NCBI GenBank assembly: GCA_017521345.1
Contig: JAFXCU010000228.1
Coordinates: 1 to 43,836, forward strand
Direction: 5' to 3'
DNA length: 43,836 nucleotides
Source of the DNA: Ruminiclostridium sp.
GTDB taxonomy: Bacteria; Bacillota_A; Clostridia; Oscillospirales; Oscillospiraceae
Numbering within the stretch: the stretch's first letter is position 1; the number at the start of each line of letters is the position of its first letter. The notes under the pieces were generated by a model. It saw only the letters and a program-made list of their open reading frames with translations, had not been told where the DNA came from and searched no databases. Shown here piece by piece: positions 16,245 to 23,565 of this stretch. A program made the translations under genes and the position numbers.

Positions 16245-16604
16245 CTTGGGGGGCAGGATCTCCAGAATGTGACCATCGGGGTCCTTGATAAAGTAGATGC
16301 CGGCGGGCAGCTCATCGAAGATGAGTCCGGCAGCCCGGTGCTTGGCCTTCAGGCCGTCGAAGTCGTCGGCCACCAGACCGATGTGAGGGGTGTCGTCTCC
16401 CAGCTGGTAGGGCTCGGTCCGGGAAGTCTCCTTGCACAGCTCCAGCTGATAGCCGGTGGCGCCGTCCTCCAGGAAGACCAGCTCCCAGCCCCGGTCAGGC
16501 ATGGAGATCTCCCGCTGGATGGTCAGGCCCAGGGTCTCACGGTAAAAGGCGATGCTTCTCTCCAGGTCCAGGACCCGGATGCAGACGTGGCTCATGGCGG
16601 TCAT
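16242..16604 (-). CDS. VOC/glyoxalase-fold protein (lactoylglutathione lyase-like)
   Basis: 120 residues, two beta-alpha-beta-beta-beta modules. The metal-ligand positions of the fold are present: His6 in the first strand (SHVCIRV), Glu55 (YQLEL), His74 (TPHIGLVADD) and the C-terminal DPDGHILEI with its Glu. The family includes glyoxalase I and many resistance or isomerase proteins, and without glutathione synthesis genes here the substrate is open. The start at 16604 has GGGAGGA upstream. The frame stays open far upstream, but that part is antisense to the nuclease gene and is not real. Confidence 0.88.
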   Translation of the reverse strand: MTAMSHVCIRVLDLERSIAFYRETLGLTIQREISMPDRGWELVFLEDGATGYQLELCKETSRTEPYQLGDDTPHIGLVADDFDGLKAKHRAAGLIFDELPAGIYFIKDPDGHILEILPPK

Positions 16605-16635
16605 GGGCAGTTCCTCCCTTGTGTTGGATGGCTTT

Positions 16636-16664
16636 ATTGTATCACGCATGAGGGCAAAGGGCAA
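16636..16664 (-). promoter_or_regulatory. Promoter of the glyoxalase-fold gene
   Basis: Minus-strand -35 TTGCCC (16659-16664), 17-bp spacer, -10 TACAAT (16636-16641). Confidence 0.55.
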
Positions 16665-16691
16665 CTTTTTACACGGGAAAGAAAAAACCTC

Positions 16692-16720
16692 TATGCAAGG
16701 GGTAGGAAATGCGGTATAAT
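16692..16720 (+). promoter_or_regulatory. Probable promoter of the beta-CASP nuclease gene
   Basis: A consensus -10 TATAAT (16715-16720) is clear. The -35 at 17-bp spacing is poor (TATGCA, 16692-16697). The leader to the start codon is about 75 bases. Confidence 0.45.
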
Positions 16721-16802
16721 AACTAAAGAAAGTAAATGGAAACCAAGGGATTCCTCGAGTTTCCAGATTTGGAAAACGATACTGTTTCAGGGAGGTAGAA
16801 CC

Positions 16803-18413
16803 ATGAAACTGACCTTTTTCGGCGCCGCTAAGGCGGTCACCGGCAGCTGCCACTGCGTGGAAGTGGCCGGCAAGAAGATCCTGGTGGACTGCGGTCTCCA
16901 GCAGGGTAGAGACGAGCGGGACAACGCTGTTCTGGACTTTGCCCCCAACGAGATCGACTATGTCATCGTCACCCACGCCCACATTGACCACTCCGGCCGT
17001 GTCCCTCTGCTGGTGAAGCACGGCTTTACGGGCCAGATCTTTACCACCCGCCTGACGGGCGAGCTTCTTTCCGTCATGCTCCAGGACTCCGCCCACATCC
17101 AGGAGATGGAGGCCCAGTGGAAGAACCAGAAGGGCAAGCGCGCCGGCCGGGAGCCGGTGGAGGCCCTGTACACCGTGGCCGACGCATCCGCCGCCATGGA
17201 TCACCTGGTGACCTTTGAATACAACCAGATCATCGAGCTGTGTGAGGAAGTGAAGATCCGCTTCGTGGATGCCGGCCACCTGCTGGGCTCTGCCTGCGTG
17301 GAAATGTGGCTGAAGGAGAACGGGGTGGAGAAGAAGATTCTCTTCTCCGGTGACCTGGGCAACATCAACCAGCCTGTCATCGAGGACCCCTCCTACATCG
17401 ACGGGGCCGACTACGTGGTCATGGAGAGCACCTACGGCGACCGGAACCACGAGCCTGTGGCCTCCTACACCGCAGAGCTGGCCAAGATCATTGACGACAC
17501 CTTCTCCCGGGGCGGCAACGTCATCATTCCCTCCTTTGCTGTGGGCCGTACCCAGGAACTGCTGTACTTCATGCGGGAAATGAAGAGCGAGGGTATGGTC
17601 AAGTCCAATCCCGACTTCACCGTGGTGGTGGACTCCCCCCTGGCCAACCAGGCCACCCAGATCTTCTCCGGTGACCTGCGGGGTTACCTGGACGAGGAGG
17701 CCCTGGAGCTGGTGCGGGACGGCGAGAAGCTCTTTACCTTCCCCGGCCTGACCATGACCCAGACCAGCGAGGAGTCCAAGATGCTGAACATGGAGAAATC
17801 CTCCAAGGTCATCATCTCCGCCTCCGGCATGTGTGACGCCGGCCGTATCCGCCACCACCTGAAGCACAACCTGTGGCGGGAGGAGTGCGCCATCGTCTTC
17901 GTGGGCTTCCAGGGTGAGGGTACCCTGGGCCGCCACCTGCTCAACGGCGCCAAGCAGGTCCGCCTCTTCGGTGAGGACATTGCCGTCAACGCCCAGATCT
18001 ACAACTTCAAGGGCCTGTCTTCCCATGCCGACCGGGACCACCTGCTCAAGTGGATCGAGCACGTGAAGGACCCTGCTCCCCAGCAGGTCTTCGTGGTCCA
18101 CGGCGATGCCCCCGTCACCGAGATCTTCGCCAACACCCTCCGGGAGAAGGGCATCCCCGCCCATGCCCCCCTCCTTGAGGAGGTCTACGACCTGGCCGCC
18201 AACAAGATGCTGGCCGCCGGCGTGGAAGTGGCCCCCAAGAAGCTCAGCTACGAGTCCAGCGGCCATGTGTCCGCTGCCTACCACGAGCTGGAGCGGGCCG
18301 CCATGGACCTTATGGCCATCATCCGGGCCAGCAAGGGCAGCCCCAACAAGGACCTCAAGAAGATGGTCAACCAGCTCCGTGCCGTCACCGAGAAGTGGCA
18401 GAGCCAGACCTGA
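16803..18413 (+). CDS. Metallo-beta-lactamase/beta-CASP RNase (RMMBL) protein
   Basis: 536 residues. The zinc signature HAHIDHSGR is at 58-66, with further ligands in the DAGHLLGSA and SGDLG motifs. A beta-CASP insertion (GGNVIIPSFAVGRTQELL) and the C-terminal RMMBL part with SSHADRDHLLKWI complete the archaeal-type CPSF73-like layout. Such bacterial proteins (YsbX/TTHA0252 type) are endo- or exoribonucleases. The ATG at 16803 follows GGGAGGT. The frame is open further upstream to 16269, but that stretch is antisense to the glyoxalase gene. The C-terminal helix of about 50 residues may help oligomerisation. Confidence 0.93.
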   Translation: MKLTFFGAAKAVTGSCHCVEVAGKKILVDCGLQQGRDERDNAVLDFAPNEIDYVIVTHAHIDHSGRVPLLVKHGFTGQIFTTRLTGELLSVMLQDSAHIQEMEAQWKNQKGKRAGREPVEALYTVADASAAMDHLVTFEYNQIIELCEEVKIRFVDAGHLLGSACVEMWLKENGVEKKILFSGDLGNINQPVIEDPSYIDGADYVVMESTYGDRNHEPVASYTAELAKIIDDTFSRGGNVIIPSFAVGRTQELLYFMREMKSEGMVKSNPDFTVVVDSPLANQATQIFSGDLRGYLDEEALELVRDGEKLFTFPGLTMTQTSEESKMLNMEKSSKVIISASGMCDAGRIRHHLKHNLWREECAIVFVGFQGEGTLGRHLLNGAKQVRLFGEDIAVNAQIYNFKGLSSHADRDHLLKWIEHVKDPAPQQVFVVHGDAPVTEIFANTLREKGIPAHAPLLEEVYDLAANKMLAAGVEVAPKKLSYESSGHVSAAYHELERAAMDLMAIIRASKGSPNKDLKKMVNQLRAVTEKWQSQT

Positions 18414-18425
18414 CCGCAGCAATAC

Positions 18426-18460
18426 CCGGGGACATGGGACCTCCCGTGTCCCCGGTTTTT
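18426..18460 (+). terminator. Intrinsic terminator after the beta-CASP gene
   Basis: A near-perfect 14-bp GC-rich stem (18426-18439 with 18442-18455, one G-U pair; the innermost pairs likely open as loop) is followed by TTTTT. Confidence 0.88.
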
Positions 18461-18484
18461 CCTACGAAAGAGAGAAGATAGCCT

Positions 18485-19489
18485 ATGAAACGGATCCTTA
18501 TGATCGGCACCGGCGGCACCATTGCCTCCGAGGTCACCGACGCCGGCCTGACCCCCGGCCTCACCAGCGAAGAATTTCTGGAGTACATCCCTGCGGTAAA
18601 AGACCTTTGCCAGGTGGAGTGCCTCCAGCTGTTCAACATTGACTCCACCAATATGACCCCCGACCACTGGCTGGGGATCGTGACGGCCATCCGGGAGAAT
18701 TACGACCAGTATGACGGCTTTGTCATCAGCCACGGCACCGACACCATGGCCTACACGGCGGCAGCTCTCAGCTATCTCATCCAGGACTGCCCCAAGCCCA
18801 TCATCCTCACCGGTGCCCAGAAGCCCATCCACATGGACGGCACCGACTCCAAGACCAACCTGCTGGACAGCTTCGCCGTGGCCTGCGACGGCCGCATGAA
18901 GGGCGTCATGATCGTCTTCGGCGGCAACGTCATCCTGGGCACCCGGGCCCGTAAGACCTACACCAAGAGTTTCGGCGCCTTTTCCTCCATCAACTACCCT
19001 GTCCTGGGCATGGTCCAGGACGGGCGGCTCATCCCCTACATCCAGCCCCAGGTGAAGCCCGGCGGACCGGTCTTTTACGACAAGCTCAACAGCAAGGTCT
19101 CCCTGGTCAAGCTCATCCCCGGCATCTCCCCGGTGTACCTGTCCTTCGCCCTCACCGAGAGCGACGCTGTCATTGTGGAGAGCTTCGGCGTGGGCGGTGT
19201 CCCTGCCGGTGACAAGGGTGGCTTCTATGACCGCATCCGGGCGGCCTGCGCCCTGGGCAAGATCGTGGCCATGACCACCCAGGTCCAGAACGAGGGCAGT
19301 GACCTGGCCGTGTACAACGTGGGCCACAGCCTGAAAAACGACCTGGGCGTGCTGGAATCCTACGACATGACCATCGAGGCCGTGGTGGCCAAGCTCATGT
19401 GGGCCCTTGGGGTCACCCAGGACAACGAGGAGGTCGCCAAGCTCTTCTACACCCCCGTGGCGGGAGATATGCTCTGTTTCCCCGAGTAA
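18485..19489 (+). CDS. ansA: Type I (cytoplasmic) L-asparaginase
   Basis: 334 residues, no signal peptide. It hydrolyses asparagine to aspartate and ammonia. Both catalytic triad regions are present: Thr12 in GTGGTIAS (8-15) and the HGTDTM motif (83-88) with Thr85 and Asp86, followed by the lysine of the TGAQKP segment. The start lies shortly after the terminator at 18426, with AGAGAAG upstream. A 32-codon membrane peptide gene follows after 15 bp. Aspartate made here could feed fumarate/malate metabolism, but no direct link is seen. Confidence 0.93.
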   Translation: MKRILMIGTGGTIASEVTDAGLTPGLTSEEFLEYIPAVKDLCQVECLQLFNIDSTNMTPDHWLGIVTAIRENYDQYDGFVISHGTDTMAYTAAALSYLIQDCPKPIILTGAQKPIHMDGTDSKTNLLDSFAVACDGRMKGVMIVFGGNVILGTRARKTYTKSFGAFSSINYPVLGMVQDGRLIPYIQPQVKPGGPVFYDKLNSKVSLVKLIPGISPVYLSFALTESDAVIVESFGVGGVPAGDKGGFYDRIRAACALGKIVAMTTQVQNEGSDLAVYNVGHSLKNDLGVLESYDMTIEAVVAKLMWALGVTQDNEEVAKLFYTPVAGDMLCFPE

Positions 19490-19504
19490 CAAGGAGGAAC
19501 GCCT

Positions 19505-19603
19505 ATGAAAACCGAGACCCAGATCAAACTGCGCAGAGTGACGGGTGTGCTGATCCTGATCGGCTGGATCTTCTTTTTCTTTGTGGCTCCCCTGCTGGTA
19601 TGA
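19505..19603 (+). CDS. Small single-pass membrane protein
   Basis: 32 codons, preceded by a perfect AAGGAGGA at 19491-19498, six bases from the ATG. A basic N-terminus (MKTETQIKLRRVTG) is followed by a hydrophobic helix (VLILIGWIFFFFVAPLLV) reaching the C-terminus. It lies between the asparaginase stop codon and a strong terminator, so it is the last gene of that transcript. The strong ribosome binding site and clean membrane helix argue that it is real. No family was recognised, and a regulator or partner of a membrane protein is possible. Confidence 0.7.
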   Translation: MKTETQIKLRRVTGVLILIGWIFFFFVAPLLV

Positions 19604-19614
19604 TGAAACGCATA

Positions 19615-19648
19615 AAAACTGCCCTGTCCGGTTGGACAGGGCGGTTTT
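19615..19648. terminator. Bidirectional intrinsic terminator
   Basis: A 14-bp stem (19615-19629 region with 19634-19648, one G-U pair) is flanked by AAAA and TTTT. It serves the small membrane protein gene and the convergent SH3 gene. Confidence 0.9.
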
Positions 19649-19656
19649 CGTTATGC

Positions 19657-20826
19657 TCAGGGTTTCTTTTTCAGCTTGGTGACCATGATGATAAACAGGA
19701 TCACCACCACCAGAAGCAGGAAGATGATGATGCCCAGGGCGATGCCCATGCCGATGCTTCCCGTTTTCTCCATGGGGGGAGGAGAGGGGGCGTCCTCGGG
19801 GGCGGTCTGGGCGGAGGTTTCCTCCACCACGATGCCGGGATCATCGGGGGACAGGTTGGTCATGTAGATGTCCAGGGCCATGGCGGCGGTGGTATACTGG
19901 GTGGTCTCGCACTCCAGGAAGAGGGTACTGCCGTTCATGGTCAGGCTGGTGTAATCCTCTGTCCAGCCCAGCTTGGCGGCCACGGCGTGGGGGGAGGGGT
20001 AGCTCTGGCCGTCCAGCTCACAGGCACCGGTGTCGGTGTACTCCTTGCTGGTGTGCAGGAGGGTCAGCTGGGCCTTCTCTACGGCGTAATACAGGGAACC
20101 CTGGACGGGGTCCACGGCACCGCCGCCGTTGGAGTCCACCCGCAGAACCTTGCCCTCGGCGATGGTGTCGATGCCCATCTGGATGGGGGAGGGCAGGTCG
20201 GTGTCGGCCTTGAAATCGTGGGCCACGGCCTTGCCGTTCTTGTACTCCCAGATGGTGGGCTGGTCGGCCTCGTCACCCATGTCGGAGTCTTCGTAGAGGT
20301 AGACGGTGAACAGCAGGGGATAGCCGTCCCCGCTTACATCCACCAGAGCGGCCTGGAGGGTACCGCCCCAATAGCCGGTGCCCTCAGGGGGCAGGGAGCC
20401 CAGGGCGGTCAGGTAGGCGGCTGCCATGGCGGCGTCCATCCTGCAGGCAGAACGATTTCCGATGTAGGCGATGGAGGCCAGAGGATCGGCGCTGTTCACT
20501 GTGGCAGATGCTTTGGGGGTAGGGTCGTAAGTGGTGGTTTCCACCAGGCAGACCCACCCGGCATCCCCCTGGTAACTGGTGTAACCCCAGGGCAGGCCTG
20601 CGGCGGAGTCCTGGGTCTGGGAGATGCTCAGGCGAGTGTACATGGGAATGGGCTGGCTGCGGACCTTGCTGTACTCGGTGCCGGGACCGGTGCGCAGGTT
20701 CAGGCCCACGCCATCCTTGGCGTTGACGTAGATGTCGTAGTTGGCGCTGGCGGGAACGGCCAGAAGACCCATCAGAAGGGTCAGGCACAGGGCCAGGGCG
20801 CCCAGTCGTTTGAATTTACGGAGCAT
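19657..20826 (-). CDS. Exported SH3-domain protein with C-terminal membrane anchor
   Basis: 389 residues from the ATG at 20826. A signal peptide (cleavage after VPASA, about residue 30) precedes a bacterial SH3 domain (GVGLNLRTGPGTEYSKV through GWVCLVE). A region of about 230 residues of unknown fold follows, which contains the Ca-binding-like DVSGDGYPLLFTVYL stretch. Then come a Pro/Glu-rich linker and a transmembrane helix (GIALGIIIFLLLVVVILFIIM) with a KLKKK stop-transfer end. The protein should face the cell wall, where SH3b domains bind peptidoglycan or peptides. An upstream in-frame ATG (20835) lies too close to the GAGAGGA site. Confidence 0.85.
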   Translation of the reverse strand: MLRKFKRLGALALCLTLLMGLLAVPASANYDIYVNAKDGVGLNLRTGPGTEYSKVRSQPIPMYTRLSISQTQDSAAGLPWGYTSYQGDAGWVCLVETTTYDPTPKASATVNSADPLASIAYIGNRSACRMDAAMAAAYLTALGSLPPEGTGYWGGTLQAALVDVSGDGYPLLFTVYLYEDSDMGDEADQPTIWEYKNGKAVAHDFKADTDLPSPIQMGIDTIAEGKVLRVDSNGGGAVDPVQGSLYYAVEKAQLTLLHTSKEYTDTGACELDGQSYPSPHAVAAKLGWTEDYTSLTMNGSTLFLECETTQYTTAAMALDIYMTNLSPDDPGIVVEETSAQTAPEDAPSPPPMEKTGSIGMGIALGIIIFLLLVVVILFIIMVTKLKKKP

Positions 20827-20858
20827 GGGAACCATCCTCTCTTTTTGTAGTTGTCTCC

Positions 20859-20888
20859 ATGATACAGGACAGACCGGTGTAAAGTCAA
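20859..20888 (-). promoter_or_regulatory. Promoter of the SH3-domain protein gene
   Basis: Minus-strand -35 TTGACT (20883-20888), 18-bp spacer, -10 TATCAT (20859-20864), each 5 of 6 to consensus. Confidence 0.65.
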
Positions 20889-20955
20889 TGAAAAGAGGGA
20901 TAGAGCCCGCTGTTTTGCGGCAAAATATGGGCAGAACACGAAAGGAGTGACCCCC

Positions 20956-21618
20956 ATGTTTACCCATGAAAAGAAACTGTTCCGCCCGGTGGCGGTGGAG
21001 GAGCCCAACCCCCAGTACGCTGCCCTCCTCCAGGAGCAGCTGGGGGGCGGCAACGGCGAGCTGAAGGCCGCCATGCAGTATATGGCCCAGAGCTTCCGCA
21101 TCAAGGACCCCAAGATCAAGGATCTCTTCCTGGACATTGCCGCCGAGGAGCTTTCCCACCTGGAGATGATCTCCCAGACCATCAATCTCCTCAATGGCAG
21201 CCATCTGGCCGCAGAGGATGTGAAGGCCGGCGAGATCCAGACCCACGTTCAGCTGGGCCTGTCCCCCGGCCTGGTGAACGCCTCGGGTTACTCCTGGACG
21301 GCGGACTACGTGACGGTCACCGGGGACCTCTGCGCCGACCTGCTGAGCAACATCGCCTCCGAGCAGCGGGCCAAGGTGACCTATGAGTACCTGTACCGAC
21401 AGATCAAGGACAAGAAGGTTCGGGAGACCATCGACTTCCTGCTGAACCGGGAGGAGGCCCACAACCAGATGTTCCGGGACGCTTTCAATGCCGTCATGGA
21501 CAGCGGCTCCAACCAGGACTTCGGCACCACCAAGGCCGCCCGGATGTATTTCTCTCTGTCCAACCCCGGCCCCAACGCCTTTGGGGGCAACGAGGTCAAA
21601 GCACCCAAGTTTGAGTAA
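20956..21618 (+). CDS. Manganese catalase family protein (CotJC-like)
   Basis: 220 residues. A ferritin-like four-helix bundle carries the dimanganese ligands in EELSHLEM and in EEAHNQMF near residue 176, plus an earlier Glu in the GELKAAMQY helix. It disproportionates hydrogen peroxide. The same family includes the spore-coat protein CotJC of Bacillus, so either general peroxide defence or a coat role is possible. AAAGGAG lies at the right distance from the ATG at 20956, better than for the in-frame ATG at 20947. No cotJA/cotJB neighbours are present. Confidence 0.9.
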   Translation: MFTHEKKLFRPVAVEEPNPQYAALLQEQLGGGNGELKAAMQYMAQSFRIKDPKIKDLFLDIAAEELSHLEMISQTINLLNGSHLAAEDVKAGEIQTHVQLGLSPGLVNASGYSWTADYVTVTGDLCADLLSNIASEQRAKVTYEYLYRQIKDKKVRETIDFLLNREEAHNQMFRDAFNAVMDSGSNQDFGTTKAARMYFSLSNPGPNAFGGNEVKAPKFE

Positions 21619-21660
21619 GGTAGGGTGGATGATACCCTGCGTGGTGTAAACCTGCTACGC

Positions 21661-21794
21661 TACAATCCCTCAGTCTTTTGCCTGCGGCAAAATCCAGCTC
21701 CCTTTATACAAGGGAGCCTTGAGGTTCGTACTCGCCTCAGCCTCCCTTGTGCAAAGGGAGGTGGCTCGCCGCTAGGCGAGTCGGAGGGATTGTA
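21661..21794. repeat. MITE-like composite palindromic repeat
   Basis: A 134-bp element bounded by perfect 11-bp inverted repeats (TACAATCCCTC at 21661-21671, complement at 21784-21794). Inside are hairpins 21676-21692, 21697-21717, 21741-21761 and 21765-21780. The left half matches 30641-30689 in reverse orientation (25 of 26 over one stretch). The right half resembles 30480-30532 and 30747-30802. It contains no ORF. The rest of the gap from 21619 holds a small AGGGT/ACCCT hairpin (21622-21638). Confidence 0.75.
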
Positions 21795-21850
21795 AACCCA
21801 AATGGTTCGTTCTATCGCTGCGTAAGGATGGATAGCATCCCTGGTGAATA

Positions 21851-21887
21851 GGCCCCTGACCAAATTGGTCAGGGGCCTAGGTTTTTT
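21851..21887 (+). terminator. Intrinsic terminator
   Basis: A 12-13-bp stem (21851-21862 with 21866-21877) is followed by TAGG and TTTTTT. It terminates plus-strand transcripts from the Mn-catalase gene through the repeat, and its tail overlaps the stop codon of the convergent lipoprotein gene. Confidence 0.88.
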
Positions 21888-22506
21888 AGTTATCAACCTG
21901 GGTCCCGCCCCACTCCACCACGGTGAAGCCGGTGCGGGCGGGGGCGGTGAGGGTCTGGGGTTCTATATCCACAGGGGCCTCCAGGGGCTGCCAGGCCATG
22001 AAGACCCGAAGGAGGGTGTCGGGCTGGGGCTCAATGGTCAGCACAGCCGTGTCGGTGTAGGCCTCAGACTGAAAAGAAATGAGGTTGTAGGCATTTTCCT
22101 CCATCATGGGGAGCCAGTAGACGATAAACTCGTTGGCCTCCCGGCGGGTGAGGCCCAGCTGCTCCAGAGCGTCCTCCAGAAAGGGGGCGGTGTCCTCGCC
22201 GGGGACGCAGAAGCCCTGGGAGAAGTCGTAGTCGGTGTCCTGGATGCCCTCCCAGTAGAGGTAGTTGTAGGTCTGGCCGTCCTGGTCGGTGAGGGTGCCG
22301 TCGGGGGCGGCGGTGACAGACCAGCCGTCTTCGTAGGCGGGATAGGTGCAGGTTAGGTCCCCGTCTAGGTCCAGGGATACGCTGACCTGGGTCTCGGTTT
22401 CAGGGTAAAGGTAAATCACCGGCTTTTTCGCAGCATCTCCCCGGTCCCGGCAGCCGGTCAGCAGGAGCAGAGGGGTCAAAAGCAGAAGGAACCACACTTT
22501 CTTCAT
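21886..22506 (-). CDS. Lipoprotein with KPVIYLYPE motif, function unknown
   Basis: 206 residues. The signal peptide ends in a lipobox with Cys19 (LLTGC). It is followed at 28-36 by KPVIYLYPE, a motif recurring in a family of Gram-positive surface proteins of unknown role, then a beta-rich body (VSVSLDLDGDLTCTYP, NYLYWEG). The ATG at 22506 is chosen because the ATG at 22518 directly abuts the AAAGG site. The spacing to 22506 is long (about 13), so a GTG at 22515 cannot be excluded. The gene diverges from a TipAS-type regulator, and its promoter shares that regulator's operator. Confidence 0.75.
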   Translation of the reverse strand: MKKVWFLLLLTPLLLLTGCRDRGDAAKKPVIYLYPETETQVSVSLDLDGDLTCTYPAYEDGWSVTAAPDGTLTDQDGQTYNYLYWEGIQDTDYDFSQGFCVPGEDTAPFLEDALEQLGLTRREANEFIVYWLPMMEENAYNLISFQSEAYTDTAVLTIEPQPDTLLRVFMAWQPLEAPVDIEPQTLTAPARTGFTVVEWGGTQVDN

Positions 22507-22569
22507 GGAAAACACCATCCTTTCTTTTTTATAGACGGAGAAGGGAGGAAAAAGGTTCCCGTTTTTTCA

Positions 22570-22608
22570 ATTTTATCTTGACTCTGCCGTAACGTCAAGT
22601 GGTATGCT
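22570..22608. promoter_or_regulatory. Overlapping divergent promoters around one MerR operator
   Basis: The dyad CTTGAC-N11-GTCAAG (22577-22599) provides both -35 boxes. Plus strand: TTGACT (22578-22583), 19-bp spacer, TATGCT (22603-22608), for the MerR gene. Minus strand: TTGACG (22593-22598), 17-bp spacer, TAAAAT (22570-22575), for the lipoprotein gene. Confidence 0.75.
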
Positions 22609-22631
22609 GTAGCCAAAGGAGGGGAGACCCC

Positions 22632-23390
22632 ATGGAATACTCCATTCAGGCCCTGGCAAAGCTGTCCGGGGTGACCACCCGTACCCTGCGGTGGTATGAC
22701 CAGATCGGCCTGCTGAAGCCCAGCCGGGTGGCGGACAGCGGCTACCGATACTACGGTCCGGCGGAAGTGGACCGGCTCCAGCACATCCTGTTCTTCCGGG
22801 AGCTGGGAGTGGAGCTATCCCAGGTGAAGACCTATCTGGAGGATTCCTCTCTGGATCGGCTGGCCCTGCTCCGCACCCATTTGGTCGACCTGGAAGGGGA
22901 GCGGGAGAAGCTGGAACGACTGATTCGATCGGTACAGGAGAACATCCGTGCCGAGGAAAGGAAGGACGCTATGAGCGACGAAAAGAAATTCGAGGCCTTC
23001 AAGGCCCAAATGGTGGACGAGAACGAAAGGAAATACGGCAAGGAGAGCCGGGAGAAGTACGGCGATGAAGCTGTGGACCACAGCCAGAAGGCCATGAAGA
23101 ACATGAGTCGGGAGGACTATGAGAGATGGACGGACCTGGACCGGGCCATTCTGGAAGGCTTAGAGCAAGCTGTCCAGGCAGGGCTGTCCCCCGAGGGTCC
23201 CGAGGGGGAGACCATGGTCTCCCGGCATAAGGAGTGGCTGATCCTCTCGGGTCTCAAGTACCAGCCCCAGATCCATCGAGGACTGGGCGAGATGTACAGC
23301 ATGGACGAGCGGTTCACCGCTTACTACGATAGGAACGTCCCCGGCTGTGCCCGATTCCTGGGGGATGCCATACATTTCTGGGTGAAGTAA
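22632..23390 (+). CDS. MerR family regulator with TipAS drug-binding domain
   Basis: 252 residues. The N-terminal winged helix (SIQALAKLSGVTTRTLRWYDQ, then GLLKP and GYRYYG) is followed by a coiled coil to about 105 and a TipAS domain to the end (KEWLILSGLKYQPQIHRGLGEMY, DERFTAYYD, CARFLGDAI). TipAS domains sense hydrophobic or thiopeptide antibiotics and convert the protein into a transcription activator. AAAGGAGGGG precedes the ATG at 22632. The 19-bp-spaced promoter and dyad directly upstream indicate autoregulation, with possible control of the divergent lipoprotein gene. No transporter lies next to it. Confidence 0.9.
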   Translation: MEYSIQALAKLSGVTTRTLRWYDQIGLLKPSRVADSGYRYYGPAEVDRLQHILFFRELGVELSQVKTYLEDSSLDRLALLRTHLVDLEGEREKLERLIRSVQENIRAEERKDAMSDEKKFEAFKAQMVDENERKYGKESREKYGDEAVDHSQKAMKNMSREDYERWTDLDRAILEGLEQAVQAGLSPEGPEGETMVSRHKEWLILSGLKYQPQIHRGLGEMYSMDERFTAYYDRNVPGCARFLGDAIHFWVK

Positions 23391-23400
23391 ATAGGCTGCA

Positions 23401-23435
23401 AAAGGTTCCCTCTCTTGGTGAGAGGGAGCTTTTTT
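23401..23435 (+). terminator. Intrinsic terminator after the TipAS regulator
   Basis: The core stem CCCTCTC/GAGAGGG (23408-23414 with 23420-23426) is extended by further pairs and followed by TTTTTT. It resembles the CTCCCT/AGGGAG palindromes found elsewhere in the window. Confidence 0.85.
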
Positions 23436-23466
23436 CTTAATATTGTGTGAAGCCTTGCAGGATGAA

Positions 23467-23495
23467 TGGACAAATCCTCCCAGTCGTGGTACAAT
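23467..23495 (+). promoter_or_regulatory. Promoter of the glycosyltransferase-tmk operon
   Basis: -35 TGGACA (23467-23472), 17-bp spacer, extended -10 TGG-TACAAT (23490-23495). Confidence 0.7.
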
Positions 23496-23565
23496 ACAAC
23501 AGAATATATCTAAAATCGGATACTATGCCTTAGTGCGGGTATCTGTACTATAGGAGATGCAAACC

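Noticed and set aside
21661..21794. Insertion sequence
   Set aside because: Too short, with no transposase frame. Only terminal inverted repeats are present, so it was called a MITE-like repeat.
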